Shown: positions 1 to 8,586, counted from the first letter of the stretch. The stretch: 61,593 nt of DNA from Hyphomicrobium sp. (GCA_002928735.1 PERL01000018.1:1-61593), one strand, 5' to 3'. The notes: a model not told the origin generated them from the sequence alone. A program made the numbers and translations.

Positions 1-363
1 GACGGCGGACTTGGCAACGACCAGATCTTCGGCGGCGCGGGCGCTGATGCCTTCGTCTTCAAATCCACACTCGGCGCGACCAACGTCGATACCCTTCGCG
101 ACTTCGATGCGGCCTCCGACAAGATCCATCTGGAGAACGCCGTTTTCACCGCGCTGACCACCGCCGGCGCTTTGACCGCTTCGGCCTTCGTCTATGGGAC
201 AGCCGCTGCTGACGCGTCCGACCGCATCATCTTCAACGAAGCGACCGGAGCGCTCATCTATGACCGCGACGGCACGGGATCGGCCGCCGCAGTCCAGTTT
301 GCCACTCTCGACCCCGCCGGCTTCTCCGGAACGCTCACGGCGGCGAACTTCCTGGTCGTGTAA
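1..363 (+). CDS. RTX / hemolysin-type calcium-binding protein, C-terminal end (partial)
   Basis: The reading frame is open from the first base, so only the last 120 residues of a larger protein are present. It begins with glycine- and aspartate-rich nonapeptide repeats (GGLGNDQIFGGAGADAFVF), the calcium-binding parallel beta-roll signature of RTX proteins. The rest, with an FDAASDKIHL stretch and a hydrophobic end (FLVV), matches the C-terminal cap seen in serralysin-like and other type I secreted proteins, where the uncleaved secretion signal lies in the last tens of residues. The protein is therefore probably exported through an ABC/MFP/TolC channel and binds calcium outside the cell. The catalytic or adhesive part lies upstream of the window, so the specific role cannot be told. 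Confidence 0.85.
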   Translation, partial: DGGLGNDQIFGGAGADAFVFKSTLGATNVDTLRDFDAASDKIHLENAVFTALTTAGALTASAFVYGTAAADASDRIIFNEATGALIYDRDGTGSAAAVQFATLDPAGFSGTLTAANFLVV

Positions 364-372
364 GGCGTCCGC

Positions 373-948
373 TCACGCGTCGTCGTCGAAGTCCGAGATG
401 ATATAGCGGACGAAGTTGTGCTCCTTCACGCCCTTTTCCGACCGCGCAAAACCGCGAACGGAAATCCCCGCCTGATGCACCGTCTCCGGATCACCCGACA
501 CGAGCGGATGCCACCACGCCAACCCCCGGCCCTCCTTCACCCGGCGATACCCGCACGTCGCCGGCAGCCACGTGAGCGATCGCACCTTCTCTGGTGTGAG
601 ATTGATGCAGTCCGGCATCTTCGCGAAACGGTTCGGATAGTCCGAACACCGGCACTGCCCGATGTCGAGCAATGCGCAAGCCAGGCGGGTCAACACGATC
701 TCGCCGGTGTCCTCATCCTCGAGCTTGTTCAGGCAGCAGCGCCCGCATCCGTCGCACAGCGCTTCCCACTCCGCCGCAGTCATCGCCTCTAAGGTCTTCG
801 TTTCCCAGAAAGGTTTCCCCTCGGCCGCATCCGCCGACTGAACCGTGGCCGCGCGCTGAACTCCCCCTCGCGCCCGAGGGCTAAGAGGTGCTAAATCTGC
901 ATCCTTGGCTGGCGACCGATTCCGCCGGTCCTGCCCCATCTTAGCCAT
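373..948 (-). CDS. YcgN / UPF0260 family cysteine cluster protein
   Basis: The 191-residue protein carries the YcgN hallmark [20 protein letters not shown], followed by more conserved cysteines ([31 protein letters not shown]) and the motif AWWHPLVSG. The cysteine pattern resembles metal or iron-sulfur cluster binding proteins of the CxxCxxCC type. The E. coli homologue is about 150 residues; here a basic, low-complexity N-terminal extension of some 40 residues precedes the conserved part, so the true start may be internal. The biochemical function of the family is unknown to me. It lies 10 bp from the convergent RTX gene end. Confidence 0.85.
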   Translation of the reverse strand: MAKMGQDRRNRSPAKDADLAPLSPRARGGVQRAATVQSADAAEGKPFWETKTLEAMTAAEWEALCDGCGRCCLNKLEDEDTGEIVLTRLACALLDIGQCRCSDYPNRFAKMPDCINLTPEKVRSLTWLPATCGYRRVKEGRGLAWWHPLVSGDPETVHQAGISVRGFARSEKGVKEHNFVRYIISDFDDDA

Positions 949-1091
949 TTCACCCTGCCCCTAATCGGGACCGCGCGCAGGTGGTGTGGCCCCGGGTGGC
1001 CACAGGATCGTCCGGATAGAAGGCCGCGCGGCCACTGAATGCGAGGATCATCGATCCCCGGCTGCGACTGTCATAAGCGAGGCGGACAGGT

Positions 1092-3359
1092 TTGAGCGAC
1101 TGGTTTTTCAAGCAAGGCGGACGCGACAAGCTGTCGAACCTCATGGGGCTCGACGCCAAGATCGATTCGACGCTGTCTGAGACCGGCTCCCGCATCCGCG
1201 ACGCGTGGAACGCCGGCCAGACATTCTTTGCCCGTTTTCAACTCACCGGCTGGAAACGCCTTCTCAACGAACTGGCTTCCGAAAGCCTGACCCTCGGCGC
1301 CGGCGGCTTCGTCGTGCTGTTCGCACTCGCCATCCCCGCCTTCAATGAATTCGACGAGGGCCGCTTTCTCACCGGTCAGTACAGCGTCAAGTTCCTCGAC
1401 AAGGACGGCAACGAAATCGGCAAGCGCGGCATCCTGCACAACGACGCCGTTCCGCTGGAGGAGATTCCAGAAAGCGTCATCAAGGCAACGATGGCGACCG
1501 AAGACCGCCGCTTTTTCGAACACTACGGCATCGACGTCCTCGGCACCGTCCGCGCGCTGGCTGAAAACCTGCGCGCCAACGATGTCGTCCAGGGCGGCTC
1601 CTCCCTCACCCAGCAGTTGGCCAAAAACCTTTTCCTGTCGTCCGAACGCTCACTTCAGCGCAAGATCAAGGAACTGTTCCTCTCCTTCTTGCTCGAGAGC
1701 CGCTTCACAAAGCGCGAGATCCTGAAGATGTACCTCGATCGCGCCTACATGGGCGGTGGTGCATTTGGTGTCGAAGCTGCATCTCAATTTTACTTCAACA
1801 AGTCCGTCCGCGACGTCACCCTCGCCGAAGCAGCCCTGCTGGGCGGCCTCTATAAAGCCCCCACCAAATACGCCCCCCACATCAATTTGCCCGCCGCCCG
1901 CGCCCGCACCAACGAAGTCCTGCAAAACCTCGTCGAAGCCGGCTTCTACAGCGCCGCCGAAGTCCATGAAGCCCGCCTCAACCCGGCCAAGATCGTCGAC
2001 ACCCGCGTCACCGATAGTCCCGATTGGTTTCTCGATTACGCCTTCGAAGAGGTCCAGAAGCTCGCCGAGGGCAAAGGCCAGTACGTCCTGACCGCGCGCA
2101 CCACCATCGATCTGTCGCTTCAAAAGGCAGCCGACGACGCCATTGTCCCCTTCATCCGCCAACGTGGCCGCAGCCTGAGGCTCAATTCGGGTGCTCTCGT
2201 TGCGATGGAAACGGACGGCGCCGTCCGCGCCATGGTCGGCGGCCCCGACTACGGCGAAAGCCAGTTCAACCGCGCGACCTCCGCGCGCCGTCAGCCTGGA
2301 TCGTCCTTCAAGGTCTATGTGTACGCGGCAGCCCTCGAACGCGGCTATAAGCCGACGACGAGCGTCCGTGACGCATCCCGCTCCTGCGGCCGCTGGAGCC
2401 CTTCAAACTACGGCGGCGGTGGCGGCTCGGGCGCCCGCATGCCCTTGTGGATGGCACTCGCCAAATCGCTCAACACGGTCGCCGCCGAATTGTCATTCGC
2501 CGTCGGCCGCGAAAATGTCATCGAACTCACCCAGCGCCTCGGCATCAAAGGCATCCGCAAATCATGCTCCATGGCGCTCGGCGACTATGGCATCACCCCG
2601 CTGGAACACACCGGCGGCTTTGCCACCTTTGCCAACGGCGGCAAGCGTGCGCTGCCCTTTGCCGTCACCGAACTCTATAACTCCAAGGGAGAGCTGATCT
2701 ACAGCCGCGAGCGCGACGAACCCGCTCCGCCTCAGATCGTGAAACCGGAAGTCGCCGCCGGAATGAACTGGATGATGAATAAGGTCGTCACCGACGGCAC
2801 CGCCCAGCGCGCCGGTCTTGAATTCACGCACTCGGCGGGCAAAACGGGCACGTCATCTGGCCCCAACGACATCTGGTTCGTCGGGCATACCGGCCGCTAC
2901 GTCGCCTCCGTCTGGCTCGGCAACGACGACAACCGCCCGATGGCGCATGGCAATACGGGCGGCCAGATCGCTGCCCCGATTTGGCATGATTTCATGGCGG
3001 TCGCCCATCGCGACATGAACATCCCGACCCTGCCCGGCCTCGATCCGCATCCCTTCCAATTGGCCGAGCAGGAGCGGATCGCAGAATTGCGCCGCACGGA
3101 TCCAGCGCTGGCCGCACAATTGACCGGCGAAGCCGAAGCCGCAGCCAAAGCCTCGCGTAAGTTGCCCGATGCCGCCCGCTCCATTCTGCGGGAGATGGCA
3201 GAGGATCTGCGCAAGGCGGCCGGACTTGAAGCCAAGCCCGCAGGGACTGAGACGCCGGCGCCGCCCGCGACACGACCCGGCAATCGCGCCGCCCTCCCCA
3301 ATCCCGTCCCCGGCCGAACCGCCGAAACCGGACCGCGTGCCAGCGGGTCGGTCCAATGA
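1092..3359 (+). CDS. Class A penicillin-binding protein (PBP1A-type transglycosylase/transpeptidase)
   Basis: This bifunctional murein synthase would polymerise glycan strands from lipid II and cross-link peptides on the periplasmic face. The start is TTG. An N-terminal cytoplasmic segment is followed by one membrane anchor (about residues 65-85). The GT51 domain shows ATEDRRFFEHYGID, with the likely catalytic Glu137, and GGSSLTQQLAKNLF. The transpeptidase domain shows SSFK (Ser404, Lys407), SLN and KTGTS (Lys584). At 755 residues it fits alphaproteobacterial PBP1A relatives. The Pro/Ala-rich tail is probably disordered. Its stop overlaps the start of the next gene (ATGA), so it heads a three-gene operon. 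Confidence 0.95.
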   Translation: MSDWFFKQGGRDKLSNLMGLDAKIDSTLSETGSRIRDAWNAGQTFFARFQLTGWKRLLNELASESLTLGAGGFVVLFALAIPAFNEFDEGRFLTGQYSVKFLDKDGNEIGKRGILHNDAVPLEEIPESVIKATMATEDRRFFEHYGIDVLGTVRALAENLRANDVVQGGSSLTQQLAKNLFLSSERSLQRKIKELFLSFLLESRFTKREILKMYLDRAYMGGGAFGVEAASQFYFNKSVRDVTLAEAALLGGLYKAPTKYAPHINLPAARARTNEVLQNLVEAGFYSAAEVHEARLNPAKIVDTRVTDSPDWFLDYAFEEVQKLAEGKGQYVLTARTTIDLSLQKAADDAIVPFIRQRGRSLRLNSGALVAMETDGAVRAMVGGPDYGESQFNRATSARRQPGSSFKVYVYAAALERGYKPTTSVRDASRSCGRWSPSNYGGGGGSGARMPLWMALAKSLNTVAAELSFAVGRENVIELTQRLGIKGIRKSCSMALGDYGITPLEHTGGFATFANGGKRALPFAVTELYNSKGELIYSRERDEPAPPQIVKPEVAAGMNWMMNKVVTDGTAQRAGLEFTHSAGKTGTSSGPNDIWFVGHTGRYVASVWLGNDDNRPMAHGNTGGQIAAPIWHDFMAVAHRDMNIPTLPGLDPHPFQLAEQERIAELRRTDPALAAQLTGEAEAAAKASRKLPDAARSILREMAEDLRKAAGLEAKPAGTETPAPPATRPGNRAALPNPVPGRTAETGPRASGSVQ

Positions 3360-4105
3360 TCCGAACTTTCATCGAGGGCACCCGCCAGGCCACCGCCCGC
3401 ATTCCCCTGCCAAATCGCCTTCTATCCCACACGCCCGCGACCGGCCGTTCCTGGTTGACCAAACTGCGTGGCACACGCTTCTGGCGCTATCAGGTCAAAA
3501 AGCGCATCGCAGTCCTGATGCGCCTCGTCACGGATTGGGCGCTGTTCATCCTTGTCGTGCTGACGGGCGGCTTTTCCAGCGCGTACATGATGATGGATGG
3601 CGGCTCCAGCCTCACCACGCTCACCTCCGGGCCGTGGGTCATGTGGACGGCCACAGCGCGCCCCGACGCCGATCCATACACCCGCGCCCACCATGCCCGT
3701 ATCGGCGCGCTCCCGCTGCCCGCCGACATCGCGGAAACTTGGGTCGCCCGGTCTGACGGTGCGGGCGACACGCTGCATTCGTCATGCGACTACGAGATCA
3801 CCGTGTCGCCACCGGCGGCATCATGGTGGAGCCTCGCCGTGTTCGATGCCGATGGACGCCTCATCCAGAACGCGGCTGCGCGTCACGTCTTCACCAGCGA
3901 CACCGCAGCCATCTCCCCCGATGGCCGCTTTGTTGCGCTTCTCTCCCGTTCAGCCGGCGGCGGCAACTGGCTGCCGACCAGCGGCGCCGGTAACTTGAGC
4001 GTGGTCTTCACGCTCATCGATCTGTCCGTCGCCCTCGGCACGGGCGCTGAACCCGTTGACGCCGCCCAACGCGTTCCGCAGATCACGCCTAAGAGTTGCC
4101 GATGA
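3356..4105 (+). CDS. DUF1214-type membrane-anchored protein
   Basis: The ATG overlaps the PBP stop in ATGA, indicating translational coupling. The 249-residue protein has a basic N-terminus, one membrane segment near residues 58-76 (TDWALFILVVLTGGFSSAYM) and an exported beta-rich domain. The stretch WWSLAVFDADGRLIQNAAAR followed by FTLIDLSV resembles the DUF1214 fold, which in Hyphomicrobiales is often encoded beside a DUF1254 partner as here. No catalytic residues are recognised. Linkage to a murein synthase suggests an envelope role, which is an inference. The family call rests on motif shape and the neighbour pair. Confidence 0.7.
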   Translation: MIRTFIEGTRQATARIPLPNRLLSHTPATGRSWLTKLRGTRFWRYQVKKRIAVLMRLVTDWALFILVVLTGGFSSAYMMMDGGSSLTTLTSGPWVMWTATARPDADPYTRAHHARIGALPLPADIAETWVARSDGAGDTLHSSCDYEITVSPPAASWWSLAVFDADGRLIQNAAARHVFTSDTAAISPDGRFVALLSRSAGGGNWLPTSGAGNLSVVFTLIDLSVALGTGAEPVDAAQRVPQITPKSCR

Positions 4106-4686
4106 AAAAGCTCCTCGCGCAACTCCGCCGTATTGATGTGCGCCTCATCATCGCGGCCGTGTTCGCCATCGCCGTCCTTCACATTGCCACCGTCTTCACC
4201 GCCCCGAGCCTCGCCGTGTCCTCAGCTTGGGATCGTCTCGCACCGGCCCTGAAGGCCAACACGATGGTGGTCTTCCCACCTGTGACGCCCGAAGCCCAGC
4301 CGTTGCCGTACATGGCCCCCGATACCCGCATCGCCATGTGCTTGTTCGACACGCGCCAAAGCCCCGTGGCACTGACCGCCTCGCTCCCGGCACCGGGATG
4401 GACACTGACGCTGTATGATAAGAACGGCTTGGCGATCTACACCGCGGTCGGCCGTCCCGACCGGCCCACCGCCGTCTCGCTTCTTCTCGTTCCCGATGAT
4501 GATCGCTTCATGGGGTTGACGCCTGAAGCGCAAGGCCAGCGGTCGCCGCGCCAAAACCAGCTTCGCGTCCAAGCGCTGCGCGGCCTCGCGGTTCTGCGCG
4601 CCCCCGATGCCGGCTACGCCTATCGAGCGCGCAATGAAGCCGAACTCAGCGCGGCCACGTGCGGCATGCAGCAACGCAATCCGTAA
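4102..4686 (+). CDS. DUF1254-type exported protein
   Basis: The start chosen is the ATG that overlaps the previous stop (ATGA), rather than a TTG two codons earlier. The 194-residue product has an N-terminal signal anchor (VRLIIAAVFAIAVLHIATVF) and a domain with PYMAPDTRIAMCLFDTRQSP and WTLTLYDKNGLAIYTAVGR. This resembles the exported DUF1254-like partner found after DUF1214 genes in related genomes. It is the third gene of the PBP operon. The molecular function is unknown; co-translation with the DUF1214 protein suggests a heteromeric periplasmic complex, which is an inference. Confidence 0.65.
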   Translation: MKKLLAQLRRIDVRLIIAAVFAIAVLHIATVFTAPSLAVSSAWDRLAPALKANTMVVFPPVTPEAQPLPYMAPDTRIAMCLFDTRQSPVALTASLPAPGWTLTLYDKNGLAIYTAVGRPDRPTAVSLLLVPDDDRFMGLTPEAQGQRSPRQNQLRVQALRGLAVLRAPDAGYAYRARNEAELSAATCGMQQRNP

Positions 4687-4696
4687 GCCGAAAGCA

Positions 4697-4888
4697 CTAC
4701 CGCCGCTTCGACCGCCGCCGTGCATCATGACCTCCGCCCCGCTGCGGTTCAGGTTCCGGTGCAACATCCTCAACCCGGCGCTCATAACGGACGCCTGGAA
4801 ATATGACGATCTCCGCCGCTGCTGACGCGGGGCGGGACGATGCCGGTCCTCCGGCAGACGCGGGACGAAACGCGAGCACGTTGCTCAT
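4697..4888 (-). CDS. Small conserved protein with PGVRYERR motif
   Basis: A 63-residue protein begins MSNVLAFRPASAG and contains AEIVIFPGVRYERRVED before a basic tail ending in SKRR. Short proteins with an AEIV(F)FPGVRYER core are common in Rhizobiales genomes as hypothetical proteins, and that core is why I accept it as coding. An upstream extension in the same frame is possible, but the ATG at 4888 gives the typical N-terminus. A perfect CtrA box lies about 100 bp upstream. No enzyme motif, membrane segment or known domain is visible; function unknown. Confidence 0.65.
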   Translation of the reverse strand: MSNVLAFRPASAGGPASSRPASAAAEIVIFPGVRYERRVEDVAPEPEPQRGGGHDARRRSKRR

Positions 4889-4990
4889 GGTTTGTCTCCC
4901 GATTGAAACGCGAAGGCTTGAACGCCATCGCAACCGCCATCCGTCCGTAACCGTTCGAATCGCGCAAAATCATTATCTCGATTGCAGCGG

Positions 4991-5005
4991 TTAACGAAGT
5001 GTTAA
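4991..5005. promoter_or_regulatory. Perfect CtrA box TTAA-N7-TTAA
   Basis: The sequence TTAACGAAGTGTTAA matches the consensus full site of the alphaproteobacterial cell-cycle regulator CtrA exactly. It lies in the 142-bp gap between the DUF1491 gene stop and the start of the small PGVRYERR gene, about 103 bp upstream of that start on the minus strand. It is well placed to control the small gene. Binding is inferred from the motif only. Confidence 0.6.
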
Positions 5006-5030
5006 TGGCGCAACACGCGCGCGCCGTTCG

Positions 5031-5384
5031 TCATCGCAGAGGGTGCATCACCCAATCGTCGAGCAAGTGGCGACCGTCGCGCGCCTCCACGTCCACGATC
5101 CACAAATCGGAGTCGAAGTCGCGTTGCCGCGCGAGATAGGCATCGATCACATCGTCGGCGGCAGGCTTGCCGTCGAACAGAGCCATCATCGGACGGTCGG
5201 TTTGCGACTCGTCGAGTCCCGCCGGAGCCGGCCCGAACAACAGCGACGTGCCATCCAGACGATTCACACGCACGAAGATTGCACCCGCATCGTCGTCGCC
5301 ATGCCGCATCACGACAGCCATGATCCCCTCGCCAGCCAGACGGCGGATATAGGCTTTGATCCAGAGTCCGGCTTTGAGCCGCAT
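5031..5384 (-). CDS. DUF1491 family protein
   Basis: The 117-residue protein starts MRLKAGLWIKAYIRRLAGEG and shows the family pattern GDDDAGAIFVRVNRLDG, then LARQRDFDSDLWIVDVEARDGRHLL. This matches DUF1491, a small soluble family restricted mostly to alphaproteobacteria. There is no signal peptide or membrane segment. Function is not known. It lies 74 bp downstream of the divisively placed peptidoglycan-binding gene on the same strand and may share its transcript. Confidence 0.85.
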   Translation of the reverse strand: MRLKAGLWIKAYIRRLAGEGIMAVVMRHGDDDAGAIFVRVNRLDGTSLLFGPAPAGLDESQTDRPMMALFDGKPAADDVIDAYLARQRDFDSDLWIVDVEARDGRHLLDDWVMHPLR

Positions 5385-5458
5385 GTCAGACCTTTACGTG
5401 TGCGCTGCCGCGCTGGCGCGGTTTAATGCTGGCGGAACGCCGGAGTCACCACCGCACT

Positions 5459-6202
5459 CTATCGCTTGTCAGCCGTGCGTGCCGTTGCACTAAGCCGCGT
5501 CAGCCGCACGACCAGATCGCCCGAGATCCGACCGGTATCGGCCATCCCCTGCTGCTTCTCAAATGCGCGGATCGCCGCGATCGTCGCTTCACCCAGCCGT
5601 CCATCGGCGCGGCCCACAGTATAGCCGAGTTTGGCAAGCGAACCCTGGACCGAGCGAATGAGCGCGTCCGCCTTCGGTCCCGGCGCCAGCGACGCGTTGG
5701 TCGCGGGCCCCCGCCGCCCCTCCTTCATCATCTGCAACAGCGCGTCGCTCGGCTCTGCCGTCAACGGCAGCCCATTGTCGATTTCGTAGGCCAGAATGGC
5801 CGCCTGCGTCACGGGACCGGCAATCCCGTCCTGTCCGCCCGTTTCATAACTTTTCCCAGCCAAAAGCGTTTGGATCTCTCGCGTCATCTCGCGTGGATCG
5901 GCGCCTGGCGGCGACACCACGATGCGTTGCACGATTCCGGGTGTGACCGGCGACGACCCGCCCGCTACCGGACCCGTTGCGGAGAAAGCCGGCGCCTGAG
6001 ACGGCGCGCCACCGGCGGTATCGATTTCGGGGGCAGAAAGCGCGGCTGTTTCCTTCACAGCGCCCCACACGCCCTCATGCGCCAGCGCGTCATGCTGCGA
6101 CGAGGGCTGCATCACGGTCATGTTGAGCGCCATGCCGGCCGATAGCAGGCCAAACAGCGACATCGCCATTCTGGAAACGCGTGCAGACATGCGGCCGGAC
6201 AT
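5459..6202 (-). CDS. Exported protein with two peptidoglycan-binding-like domains
   Basis: The N-terminus (MAMSLFGLLSAGMALNMTVM) is a signal sequence or anchor. A proline/alanine-rich linker leads to two peptidoglycan-binding_1-like modules: one around REIQTLLAGKSYETGGQDGI and one around SVQGSLAKLGYTVGRADGRL followed by GEATIAAIRAFEKQQG. Such domains usually tether proteins to murein, but no hydrolase domain is fused. The start is uncertain: ATGs at 6202, 6190 and 6169 are all in frame; an AAGGA sits just before the first and at workable distance from the second. A perfect CtrA box lies 46 bp upstream, suggesting cell-cycle timed expression. Confidence 0.8.
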   Translation of the reverse strand: MSGRMSARVSRMAMSLFGLLSAGMALNMTVMQPSSQHDALAHEGVWGAVKETAALSAPEIDTAGGAPSQAPAFSATGPVAGGSSPVTPGIVQRIVVSPPGADPREMTREIQTLLAGKSYETGGQDGIAGPVTQAAILAYEIDNGLPLTAEPSDALLQMMKEGRRGPATNASLAPGPKADALIRSVQGSLAKLGYTVGRADGRLGEATIAAIRAFEKQQGMADTGRISGDLVVRLTRLSATARTADKR

Positions 6203-6247
6203 TCCTTTTGAGCAGCTGTGCTGGAAGCCAAGTATCGCCGTCCCGCG

Positions 6248-6262
6248 TTAACACCTCGTTAA
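6248..6262. promoter_or_regulatory. Perfect CtrA box TTAA-N7-TTAA
   Basis: The sequence TTAACACCTCGTTAA is an exact match to the CtrA full-site consensus. It lies 46 bp upstream of the first possible start of the minus-strand peptidoglycan-binding-domain gene and 165 bp upstream of the plus-strand DUF5330 gene. The close distance favours the minus-strand gene. CtrA binding is an inference from the motif. Confidence 0.6.
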
Positions 6263-6427
6263 CCGCCCGGCTGTGGGTAAACGATCCCTCACCACAGGCA
6301 TGCAAATGCCGGTCAAATGCATCTCAAATGCAGCCGCACATCCTCGCTGTTCGTTGAATGAAATACGCTAGCGTGAGTGTTGAGGCTCATCAAAGACGGT
6401 GAAGCCGTCATTGGGTAGAAACAGACT

Positions 6428-6793
6428 ATGGCGTTGCTACGCACAGTCATTGTTGTCGGCGCGGTCATCGCGCTCCTGCCGTCCGACCGGGCGCAGCAGG
6501 AGCGGTTGCAGCAAGCCGCCGTCGACGCCGCCCATTGGACGATCACCTACTGCGACCGCAACGCCAAATCCTGCGAGACCGCTGCCGCCGCCTGGGATGT
6601 CTTCAAGGCCAAGGCCGAATTCGCAGCCGGTGTCGCCTACGACGTGGCCATGACCCACGTCTTCAAGGCCAGCATGGATCTGGCAGCGAACCAGGCGCCC
6701 GCCGAAACCTCGTCTCTTTCAGATCGCGGAACGTTGACTGAGCGAGATCTCGAACCGCGCTGGCGCGCGGGCGATCAACCGCGTGAACGCTGA
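6428..6793 (+). CDS. DUF5330 domain protein
   Basis: A 121-residue protein with an N-terminal hydrophobic segment (MALLRTVIVVGAVIALLPSD) and a helical region containing WTITYCDRNAKSCETAAAAW and FKAKAEFAAGVAYDVA. The two-cysteine pattern CDRNAKSC after a short signal-like segment matches DUF5330 proteins of Hyphomicrobiales, which are small, probably periplasmic and of unknown function. The two cysteines could form a disulfide outside the cytoplasm. The polar tail (residues 80-121) is variable. It stands alone between a divergent CtrA-linked gene and sufE. Confidence 0.75.
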   Translation: MALLRTVIVVGAVIALLPSDRAQQERLQQAAVDAAHWTITYCDRNAKSCETAAAAWDVFKAKAEFAAGVAYDVAMTHVFKASMDLAANQAPAETSSLSDRGTLTERDLEPRWRAGDQPRER

Positions 6794-6902
6794 GATTCTG
6801 CCCACTGCGACCGCACGATCGCCGCAGCAGCTTGCCCCCTGCCAAGAGAGCGATTAAGTCCTGAGAGAGCGGCGCCCGGCGCGCCCATCTGTCAGGAGCC
6901 CC

Positions 6903-7340
6903 ATGTCGTTCGCCGAACTCAAGGACAACTTCTCCCTCGTCGACGACTGGGAAGACCGCTATCGCTACGTCATCGAACTGGGCCGCGCGCTGCCGGGATT
7001 GCCCGACGCCGACAAGATCGACGCAAACAAAGTGCGCGGCTGCGCCAGCCAGGTCTGGCTCGTGACGAAGCTCACCCCGCGGCCGGGTGGCAAAGCGCCG
7101 ATCATGCATATCGACGGCGATAGCGACGCCCACATCGTGCGCGGCCTCGTTGCGATCCTGCTCGAAATCTACCAGGACCGCCCCGCCGACGAAATCGCAG
7201 CCCACGACGCCCTTCAGGATTTCGCCGAGCTCGGCCTCAAGGACCACCTGACGCCGCAGCGATCGAACGGTCTCGCCTCCATGGTCTCGCGCATCCGCGC
7301 CGAAGCCAAGGAAGCCGCCGCTCAATCCGCCACTGGCTGA
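6903..7340 (+). CDS. sufE: SufE family cysteine desulfurase sulfur acceptor
   Basis: SufE takes a persulfide from the cysteine desulfurase SufS and passes sulfur to the SUF iron-sulfur cluster scaffold in the cytoplasm. The 145-residue length is normal. The motif KVRGCASQVW holds the active cysteine Cys47, and WEDRYRYVIELGRALPGLP is the typical N-terminal helix. The C-terminal helix (GLASMVSRIRAEA) also fits. No suf operon is adjacent, so it is a stand-alone copy, as is usual in many Rhizobiales. Its last 19 bp overlap the 3' end of the convergent DUF6456 gene. Confidence 0.93.
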   Translation: MSFAELKDNFSLVDDWEDRYRYVIELGRALPGLPDADKIDANKVRGCASQVWLVTKLTPRPGGKAPIMHIDGDSDAHIVRGLVAILLEIYQDRPADEIAAHDALQDFAELGLKDHLTPQRSNGLASMVSRIRAEAKEAAAQSATG

Positions 7341-8182
7341 TCGGCCTGTTCCGCGCCGTTGATCGATGGACGGAAGTCGGCCGTCCCCCAGTGCAGCGGC
7401 TGCGATGTCCCCTGCGGGCGCGTTTCACCCATCCCGTAATGCCGCGCCAGTGCCGATAGGGCCAACTGCAATACCACTTTGCCAGATCGCTGCGGCCAGC
7501 CCACGCTGCGCTCAGTATCCTCGATGCCCTTCAGAAAGCAGCACACGTCGAGGAGAATACCAGCGAGTTCCGGTCCGACCGCCTTCAGCGCAGCCGCCAC
7601 CCGCACCCGCGCCCCCATCACATGATCGGCGATCTCCACCCCGCCACCAGGTCCGCTACGCCGTCCACCCGACGCACCGAGCGCCGCATCCCAGTTCGCT
7701 GTGACGCGCGGCCCCAATTGCGCGAACGTGAAATCTGCCCGCAGCCGTTCCCCCGCCATGAACTGCATGTCGCTGATCAGCGCCACACCATCCTTGCCGC
7801 GCCGCCGCCGCAGCCAGGCCAGCGGACTCTCGTCGAGGTTTTGCCCGGGCTGGCCGGCGGCAGGACACGCATCCGACGATGCCGCGCGATCGTGGTCGCT
7901 GCATGTGAGCCGCCGCACCGCGACCCGCCCTTTCGCTGAGAGCCTCCAGCCGGCCGCACCAGGGATGGCTTCAACCAGGCCCAGCCGCCGCGCCTTGTCG
8001 AAATCAGCGCGCACCACGGTGCCATATGCTTCCCCGGCACGCATCAGCGCCATTCGATCCTGTGCCATCGCAGCACCTGGCGCAACAAGCACACTCCGCC
8101 GCTGGCCTAGCTTGCGCAGCATCGATCCAAAACTGAGATGCGCCGTCATGACCTCCCCGCCGTCCCCACCCCGATCCGTCAT
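7322..8182 (-). CDS. DUF6456 domain protein
   Basis: The 286-residue protein has an N-terminal part resembling a winged helix (FDKARRLGLVEAIPGAAGWRL followed by SAKGRVAVRRL), a polar linker, and a C-terminal domain containing SPLAWLRRRRGKDG, ERLRADFTFAQLGPRVTANW and LDVCCFLKGIEDTERSVGWP. That C-terminal block is DUF6456 as I know it from Rhizobiales. Its start overlaps the stop of the upstream DnaA-domain gene by 4 bp, so the two are translated together. The LRADF...W core plus winged helix suggests DNA binding, which is an inference. Function is unreported as far as I know. Confidence 0.75.
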   Translation of the reverse strand: MTDRGGDGGEVMTAHLSFGSMLRKLGQRRSVLVAPGAAMAQDRMALMRAGEAYGTVVRADFDKARRLGLVEAIPGAAGWRLSAKGRVAVRRLTCSDHDRAASSDACPAAGQPGQNLDESPLAWLRRRRGKDGVALISDMQFMAGERLRADFTFAQLGPRVTANWDAALGASGGRRSGPGGGVEIADHVMGARVRVAAALKAVGPELAGILLDVCCFLKGIEDTERSVGWPQRSGKVVLQLALSALARHYGMGETRPQGTSQPLHWGTADFRPSINGAEQADQPVAD

Positions 8183-8586
8183 GCCGCACTCCGCGGTTCG
8201 CGCGCCTGCAACTGGAACGTCACGATCATTTCCACCAGTTCGAGGACGCGATCGAATTTCGCATCGTCCCGCAGATCTTCGACCACTGCGCAGGCATGGG
8301 CCACCGTCGTACGGTCACGGGCGAACAGCCGTCCCACATCGGTCAACGTCAACCCGCACGCGACATGCGTGAGATACATCGCCACCTGCCGCGCTAACGC
8401 CACCCGCGCCGGCCCCCGGTTCGTGGAACCTAAATCTTCCAAGAGAATGTTAAACACCTGCCCGATGGTGGCCTCGATCATCCCGCGCACGGGATCGGGC
8501 GGCACCGTCTCTCCAGCCAATCCATTTAAAAAAATGATAGCCGGCGGCAGCGCGGTCGGTTTGCGCTCGGATTGTTGCATCATCAC
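8179..8586 (-). CDS. Free-standing DnaA C-terminal (domain IV)-like DNA-binding protein
   Basis: This 135-residue protein is nearly all a DnaA domain IV: VALARQVAMYLTHVACGLTL corresponds to the domain IV start, and DVGRLFARDRTTVAHACAVV to the helix-turn-helix and signature helix that read DnaA boxes (DnaA itself has GxRDHTTVxHA). There is no AAA+ ATPase domain, so it cannot be the initiator. It could compete for DnaA boxes or regulate genes. Its stop overlaps the start of the DUF6456 gene, implying joint function. Similar short proteins are annotated as helix-turn-helix proteins in related genomes. Confidence 0.85.
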   Translation of the reverse strand: MMMQQSERKPTALPPAIIFLNGLAGETVPPDPVRGMIEATIGQVFNILLEDLGSTNRGPARVALARQVAMYLTHVACGLTLTDVGRLFARDRTTVAHACAVVEDLRDDAKFDRVLELVEMIVTFQLQAREPRSAA

